Shown here piece after piece: positions 59,624-64,000 of a stretch of DNA of 64,000 nt. The translations under genes and the position numbers were made by a program. The first letter of the stretch is position 1. Every line of letters begins with the position of its first letter. Source of the stretch: CALAMD01 sp035301345. GTDB lineage: Bacteria; Bacillota; Bacilli; Bacillales; Amphibacillaceae. The stretch covers positions 1-64,000 of the forward strand of contig DATGUM010000024.1 in assembly GCA_035301345.1 (NCBI GenBank). Direction: 5' to 3'. The notes below the pieces were generated by a model that had not been told where the DNA came from, searched no databases, and saw only the letters and a program-made list of their open reading frames with translations.

Positions 59624-60526
59624 TTATTGAAATTTTTCTAGTCGCTGGAAAAATGTCGTGACGTAATCATAAAATAACTTTTCTGTCGGTAATAGCTTAC
59701 GATCGTTCGGAATAATAATACCGACTGTTCGCGTTATTTGTGGTTCAATGATTGGAACAGTGACCGTCGCGCGTGGTAAATTGTCGACTAACGTAATTTC
59801 TGGAATGAGCGATATACCGAGCCCAGCAGAAACGAGTCCTTTAATCGCATCAATGTCTTGCCCTTCAAATGATACTTTCGGTAAAAACCCTTGTTGCTTA
59901 CAACTAGACGTCACTAACTCACGTAAAACAAACCCTTCAGGGAATAAAATGAATGCTTCTTCCTTTAATTGGTTGAGTGATAATTCTTTCGCGCTCGCTA
60001 ACGGGTGGTTAATCGGCAAAAGCGCAACGACTTTTTCCGTAAAAAAGATATTCCCACTCACTTCAGATGTTGTCGGTGGAACAGGTGCAACGAGCGCCAT
60101 ATTAATGTTACCTTTTTTCACCTTTTCAATGAGTTCATCATATGAATCTTGTTTAAATTGAAATTGCACAGTCGGATATTCATTATTAAAGGCAGAAAGG
60201 GCTGACGGTAAAATATACGTCGACAAACTACTCGGAAAACCAATATGAACAGTCCCTTTCTCTGGATCTGTATATTCACTAACAATTTGCTTCGCATCAT
60301 CAATGACATTCATCGCTTGTTCCATATGCTCAAGAAACATTTCGCCGATTGGTGTTAGTTTTATATTACGACCTTGCCGAATAAATAAATCGACGCCGAG
60401 TTCCGATTCTAAATTAAATATTTGACGACTGACGGCTGACTGAGCGACGTGTAGCGCATTCGCTGCTTCTGTCACATGTTCCCGCTTCGCTACTTCAATA
60501 AAGTATTTAATCTGTCTTAGTTCCAT
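59624..60526 (-). CDS. LysR family regulator next to gdhA
   Basis: A 300-residue LysR-type regulator: N-terminal winged helix (MELRQIKYFIEVAKREHVTEAANALHVAQSAVSRQIFNLESELGVDLF, 1-48) and a periplasmic-binding-like effector domain from about 90. Pattern and length are close to GltC/CitR. It is divergent from gdhA across about 235 bases, which makes it the likely regulator of gdhA. No single LysR box can be picked out with confidence in the gap. Confidence 0.93.
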   Translation of the reverse strand: MELRQIKYFIEVAKREHVTEAANALHVAQSAVSRQIFNLESELGVDLFIRQGRNIKLTPIGEMFLEHMEQAMNVIDDAKQIVSEYTDPEKGTVHIGFPSSLSTYILPSALSAFNNEYPTVQFQFKQDSYDELIEKVKKGNINMALVAPVPPTTSEVSGNIFFTEKVVALLPINHPLASAKELSLNQLKEEAFILFPEGFVLRELVTSSCKQQGFLPKVSFEGQDIDAIKGLVSAGLGISLIPEITLVDNLPRATVTVPIIEPQITRTVGIIIPNDRKLLPTEKLFYDYVTTFFQRLEKFQ

Positions 60527-60760
60527 TTTTTCCGCCTCCTACGATCCATTCATCTACTAATGATATCATTTCAATCTAATTAAGGCATTGCATAGATAAC
60601 TCTAAAGTTGTAAAATTAAACTAATCGTCAGTTCGTATGTACTTTTATATAGAAAACTACGACTCGCTACTTGGACGCCTTGTAACAGCGAGCTATTAAA
60701 ATGCTATGAGTCAACTTACAATCAAGAAATAAAGACAGCCGAACAGGAGGAATAAAGAAG

Positions 60761-62143
60761 ATGAGTCAAGCAAGCACGTCTCCTACAACAGATGAAAAAG
60801 AAGTACGTGAATATATTAACAATGTCATGGAAATCGTTAAAAAACGAAATCCACATGAAGAAGAGTTTCACCAATCCATTCAAATGTTTTTCAATTCAAT
60901 TGTACCTGTGCTCGTCCAGAACCCTACTTATATAGAACATAACATTTTAGAACGCATGGCTGAGCCAGAGCGTGTCATTACGTTTCAAGTACCTTGGGTT
61001 GATGACGCAGGGAAAACACATGTAAACCGCGGATACCGCGTACAGTTTAACGGAACAATTGGGCCGTATAAAGGTGGTATTCGTTTCCATCCAACCGTTA
61101 GTGCGAGTATTATTAAATTTCTCGGATTTATCCAGACGTTTAAAAACTCACTAACAGGCCAAGCAATTGGTGGCGGTAAAGGTGGTGCTGACTTTGATCC
61201 GAAAGGTAAGTCAGACACAGAAATTATGCGTTTTTGTCAAAGTTTTATGACTGAATTATCGAAATATATCGGGCCTGATACAGACGTACCAGCAGGGGAT
61301 ATCGGTGTTGGCGCTCGAGAGATTGGATATATGTTTGGGCAGTATAAGAAGCTTCGTGGTGCCTATGAAGCAGGCGTTTTAACAGGAAAAGGATTAAATT
61401 ACGGCGGAAGTATCGGACGAACGGAAGCAACGGGTTATGGCACGATTTATTTCGTTGAAGAAATGCTAAAAGACCTAGAAATGGATATGCGCGATTGCAC
61501 AGTGATCGTTTCAGGTTCAGGAAACGTTGCCATTTACGCGATGGAAAAAGCGATTCGACTCGGAGCAAAAGTTGTTGCATGTAGTGATTCGAGTGGGTAC
61601 GTCTACGATGAGAATGGCCTCAGTTTAAAGACGATTAAGCGACTGAAATTCACGGATTCGCGTAGAATTAAAGAATACGTCGATATCCACCCTGAAGCAG
61701 AGTATTTCGAAGGTAGTTCAAATATGTGGAACGTCCCGTGTGACATTGCCCTACCATGTGCGACGCAAAATGAAATTAACGAAAAGTCAGCACAAAACTT
61801 AGTTAATCATGGAGTAAAAGTCGTCGCTGAAGGTGCAAACATGCCGTCTTCACCAGAAGCAATCGATACGTTTATTGAAAATGGTGTTTTATTCGGCCCA
61901 GCACAAGCTGTAAATGCTGGTGGAGTTGCCGTATCATCACTTGAAATGGCACAAAACAGTTCACGTATGTCGTGGACATTTGAAGAAGTCGATGCTGAAT
62001 TACACAAAATTATTAAAAATATTTATAGCAATTGCATGAATGCTTCAAAAGAATACGGCTTTAAAGGTAATTTAGTCGTCGGAGCAAATATCGCAAGCTT
62101 TAAAAAAGTAGCCGACACGATGATTATGCACGGTGTCGTATAA
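60761..62143 (+). CDS. gdhA: NADP-type glutamate dehydrogenase
   Basis: A 460-residue hexameric class I glutamate dehydrogenase that makes glutamate from 2-oxoglutarate, ammonium and NADPH. Landmarks: KGGIRFHPTVSASIIKFLGFIQTFKNSLTGQAIGGGKGGADFDPKG holding the substrate lysines, DVPAGDIGVGAREIGYMFG, and the Rossmann loop VIVSGSGNVAIYAMEKA. It is distinct from the NAD-type GudB/RocG of Bacillus (about 424 residues). Strong AGGAGG before the ATG. A hairpin CTCGCT/AGCGAG lies in the leader at 60662-60692. Ends in a terminator. Confidence 0.97.
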   Translation: MSQASTSPTTDEKEVREYINNVMEIVKKRNPHEEEFHQSIQMFFNSIVPVLVQNPTYIEHNILERMAEPERVITFQVPWVDDAGKTHVNRGYRVQFNGTIGPYKGGIRFHPTVSASIIKFLGFIQTFKNSLTGQAIGGGKGGADFDPKGKSDTEIMRFCQSFMTELSKYIGPDTDVPAGDIGVGAREIGYMFGQYKKLRGAYEAGVLTGKGLNYGGSIGRTEATGYGTIYFVEEMLKDLEMDMRDCTVIVSGSGNVAIYAMEKAIRLGAKVVACSDSSGYVYDENGLSLKTIKRLKFTDSRRIKEYVDIHPEAEYFEGSSNMWNVPCDIALPCATQNEINEKSAQNLVNHGVKVVAEGANMPSSPEAIDTFIENGVLFGPAQAVNAGGVAVSSLEMAQNSSRMSWTFEEVDAELHKIIKNIYSNCMNASKEYGFKGNLVVGANIASFKKVADTMIMHGVV

Positions 62144-62160
62144 AATAAAGCAAATCATTC

Positions 62161-62195
62161 AAAGACTGAAACCGTTCATGGTTCAGTCTTTTTTT
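62161..62195 (+). terminator. Terminator of gdhA
   Basis: AAAGACTGAA and TTCAGTCTTTTTTT pair over a short loop. Confidence 0.9.
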
Positions 62196-62218
62196 ACGAT
62201 AAAAAGGGAGGAAGCATC

Positions 62219-62959
62219 ATGACACCTACTGAATTAGCAGCAGTAATCAAGCGAGCGAATGACGTCGTCGTTTTTACAGGGGCAGGTATGAGTACAGAAA
62301 GTGGCTTACCTGATTTTCGTTCGAATAAAAATAGTTTGTGGCAAAAGTTTAATCCTGATGAGCTAGCGAACGTTGAAGCCTTATTAAATAACGAAGAAGA
62401 ATTTACTGCTTTTTATCGTCACCGCTTAGCTGATATTACGAAGCATGAACCTCATCGTGGGCATGACATCCTGGCACAGTGGGAAGCAAGTGGACTCATT
62501 CGAGGCATTATTACACAAAACGTCGATGGCTTTCACCACGACGCAGGTAGTCAGTGCGTCCAGGAATTGCACGGGACGTTCCGAACGTTTCACTGTCATA
62601 TATGTGAAAAAGAGCAAACGAGAGAGGCATATTTAGCAGGAGAGACGACTTGTTCCTGTGGCGGAACCTTTCGACCAGGCATCGTTCTTTTTGGCGAGAT
62701 GCTTCCAGAACAACCATTCGAAAAAGCAGATGAATTAACGAAAGCGGCAGATGTCTTTATCGTGCTGGGGTCATCATTATCAGTCACACCAGCAAATATG
62801 TTCCCACTAATGGCTAAAGAACATGGTGCGACACTTATCATTATTAATTGGGAACCGACTGATCTTGACCGTCACGCAAACGCCGTCATTCATGAAACAC
62901 CCATTCAAAAGCTGCTCATCGAAACAGACGAAGCGCTGAAGCAAATAACGCTAGATTAA
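62219..62959 (+). CDS. Sirtuin NAD-dependent protein deacylase
   Basis: A 246-residue class U/III sirtuin. NAD site: FTGAGMSTESGLPDFRS at about 19-35; TQNVDGFHHDAGS; catalytic His in ELHGTF; a four-cysteine zinc site (FHCHIC...CSCGG); and VLGSSLSVTPANMF. It removes acyl groups from lysine, for example on acetyl-CoA synthetase (SrtN-like), using NAD+. Strong GGGAGG. It follows the gdhA terminator by 30 bases and likely has its own promoter. Confidence 0.96.
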   Translation: MTPTELAAVIKRANDVVVFTGAGMSTESGLPDFRSNKNSLWQKFNPDELANVEALLNNEEEFTAFYRHRLADITKHEPHRGHDILAQWEASGLIRGIITQNVDGFHHDAGSQCVQELHGTFRTFHCHICEKEQTREAYLAGETTCSCGGTFRPGIVLFGEMLPEQPFEKADELTKAADVFIVLGSSLSVTPANMFPLMAKEHGATLIIINWEPTDLDRHANAVIHETPIQKLLIETDEALKQITLD

Positions 62960-62983
62960 ATGAAGAAATTCAAGTCGAATAAC

Positions 62984-63622
62984 TTACTGTAAAACATTTA
63001 AAATCATATCTGCCACATATGTTTCTGTGAAAGCAGCAATAATAATTATCGGTAATACGAAAACGACATAAAGAGCGACAGTTTGTATAAAGTATTTATT
63101 AAATGATAGGCTGCAGTTTTCTTTACGGAATAAACTCTTTATTTTCCCTCGCAAAGCCTCGTTCACTTTAAATAAAGCAGCAGCGAGTAAACAATAAGCA
63201 ATGACTTCTAACATATAATGGGGTATTGTCGCAATCATTAATTTAAGTCCTTGGCTAGCATCCGCTCGTAACACAAGCGCAAAAAGAATTCCCGGCAGTG
63301 TGACTGTCGTCGCGATGTTTAAGACGTATAAAAATTGAATAGGTACGATAGCTAAAGCAATCATTTGTAATGGCACCATAAATCCATTATTGACGATATA
63401 CGCCCATACTTTCTTTATCCCCGTTGCTTCTTTTAAATCGGGGTCTATAGAACGACTAATCCCTTCAGTAACAGCACCTATATCTGGATTAGCAACGTAT
63501 GTCACGAATAAAGCAATGACTGTCAGTGCTAGTGAAAACAATAAAAATTTAATCGCTCGTATAAATAGCGTGCGTTGAAAGATATCTTTAATTTGGAACA
63601 CCTCATAAAATTCATCATTCAT
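62984..63622 (-). CDS. SpoIIM-like (DUF95) membrane protein
   Basis: A membrane protein of about 212 residues with five helices, the SpoIIM/DUF95 pattern (YIVNNGFMVPLQMIALAI, GLKLMIATIPHYMLEVIAYCLLAAALFKV, with the invariant HxxxE-like PHYMLE). In Bacillus SpoIIM is a sporulation engulfment protein, but many non-sporulation relatives exist. I start at ATG 63622 because an intrinsic terminator of the upstream gene covers the in-frame sequence of the longer reading (63629-63665). No good ribosome binding site precedes either start, so the exact start is unsure. Confidence 0.75.
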   Translation of the reverse strand: MNDEFYEVFQIKDIFQRTLFIRAIKFLLFSLALTVIALFVTYVANPDIGAVTEGISRSIDPDLKEATGIKKVWAYIVNNGFMVPLQMIALAIVPIQFLYVLNIATTVTLPGILFALVLRADASQGLKLMIATIPHYMLEVIAYCLLAAALFKVNEALRGKIKSLFRKENCSLSFNKYFIQTVALYVVFVLPIIIIAAFTETYVADMILNVLQ

Positions 63623-63628
63623 ATCATT

Positions 63629-63665
63629 GGAAAAAGCGTTTATGCTTTTAATAAGCATAAACGCT
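63629..63665 (-). terminator. Terminator of the ABC ATPase gene
   Basis: AGCGTTTATGCTT and AAGCATAAACGCT form a perfect 13-base stem followed by TTTTT on the minus strand, 40 bases after the ABC ATPase gene. It overlaps the 5' end of the longest SpoIIM-like reading. Confidence 0.92.
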
Positions 63666-63705
63666 CGCTCTTTTATCGACACTGTTTTTTAATCGGTTAT
63701 CTTTT

Positions 63706-63999
63706 TTATCCTAAAACGGCACGGTCACTTTCAAATTGTGTCCCGCGACGTTTTTGGAATTCATGTAATAAATCTTCAATCGTTAATCCTTGTTTTTCTT
63801 CGCCTTTAACGTCTAAAATAATTTGTCCCGCGTCCATCATGAATAAACGATCACCTAAATCTAGCGCTTGTTGCATATTGTGCGTGACCATGAGCGTCGT
63901 CAATTCAAATTTCTGAACGATTTCTTTCGTTAAATTCGTAATTAATTCGGCACGTGACGGGTCAAGTGCCGCCGTATGCTCATCAAGTAATAAAATATT
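63706..63999 (-). CDS. ABC transporter ATP-binding protein (partial, C-terminal end)
   Basis: The last 97 codons of an ATPase that continues beyond the window: Walker B ILLLDEHTAALDP, then LMVTHNMQQALDLGDRLFMMDAGQI with the H-loop His, and a short tail. The LDEHTAALDP form is typical of ATPases that work with PF04392-type (TrpX/tyrosine) substrate-binding proteins, so the system may import an aromatic amino acid or similar compound. The Walker A and signature lie outside the window. Confidence 0.88.
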   Translation of the reverse strand, partial: NILLLDEHTAALDPSRAELITNLTKEIVQKFELTTLMVTHNMQQALDLGDRLFMMDAGQIILDVKGEEKQGLTIEDLLHEFQKRRGTQFESDRAVLG

Positions 64000-64000
64000 C

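Noticed and set aside
62984..63622. SpoIIM-like gene as proof of sporulation
   Set aside because: The DUF95 family has many non-sporulation members and no other spore gene is nearby.
1..64000. CRISPR array, tRNA or rRNA genes, prophage
   Set aside because: No regular spaced repeats, no cloverleaf-forming segment and no phage structural gene were seen on either strand.

Overview
The window comes from a low-G+C Firmicute, most likely a member of the Bacillaceae. This rests on gene content and order. The set argS-ywiB, ywhD, ywfO, lipL and ywdK-ywdI is collinear with a block of Bacillus subtilis neighbours, and ypmR-ypmS, ypuA, a yocH-like gene and a YuzB-like gene are also Bacillus-type. Ribosome binding sites are strong AGGAGG types with frequent TTG and GTG starts. 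Intrinsic terminators are classic hairpin plus U-run. Genus cannot be fixed from the sequence alone. No rRNA, tRNA or CRISPR array was seen.

Layout. 1-8 kb: a thiolase, arginyl-tRNA synthetase and the ywiB/ywhD/ywfO/lipL/ywdKI housekeeping block. 8-20 kb: an acyl-CoA synthetase, an acyltransferase, a TerC protein behind a yybP-ykoY (Mn2+) riboswitch, two zinc-ribbon membrane proteins, an AI-2E-type transporter, a CPA-type antiporter and RecQ. 20-31 kb: M29 aminopeptidase, acyl-CoA thioesterase, cardiolipin synthase, RarD-like transporter, an S-box (SAM-I) controlled O-acetylhomoserine sulfhydrylase with an extra C-terminal domain, YpmR/YpmS, a WYL regulator and an ABC-F protein. 31-35.7 kb: a decayed IS1182-type element, a LysM-3D cell-wall protein with a WalR-type box upstream, a DHA2-type MFS pump, YpuA, a DUF1450 protein and RidA.

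35.8-41.2 kb looks like an accessory metabolic cassette: an AraC-type regulator, an octopine/nopaline-type dehydrogenase and a complete TRAP transporter (DctP-DctQ-DctM). I read it as a candidate uptake and oxidation route for an opine-like or related N-substituted amino acid; this is inference. 41.5-47.4 kb holds a MATE pump, a SWIM-SNF2 helicase and an MFS transporter. 47.5-52.5 kb is a six-gene operon (two tandem paralogous permeases, a GntR/YtrA regulator, two ABC ATPases and an ABC-2 permease) behind a strong sigma-A promoter with a perfect palindromic operator. 53-55.3 kb carries a membrane protein with no standard start codon for its apparent full length, and a class II Fic AMP-transferase bracketed by two nearly identical 44-bp terminator repeats.

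55.3-59.3 kb is a class Ib ribonucleotide reductase operon in the order nrdE-nrdI-nrdF with a pair of NrdR-like boxes far upstream. 59.6-64 kb contains a LysR regulator divergent from NADP-type glutamate dehydrogenase, a sirtuin, a SpoIIM-like membrane protein and the end of an ABC ATPase gene. Several intergenic spaces hold a dispersed palindromic repeat, and two terminators appear to have been split by inserted sequence. These repeats, the TRAP/opine cassette, the MetY fusion and the Fic insertion are the most unusual parts of the window.
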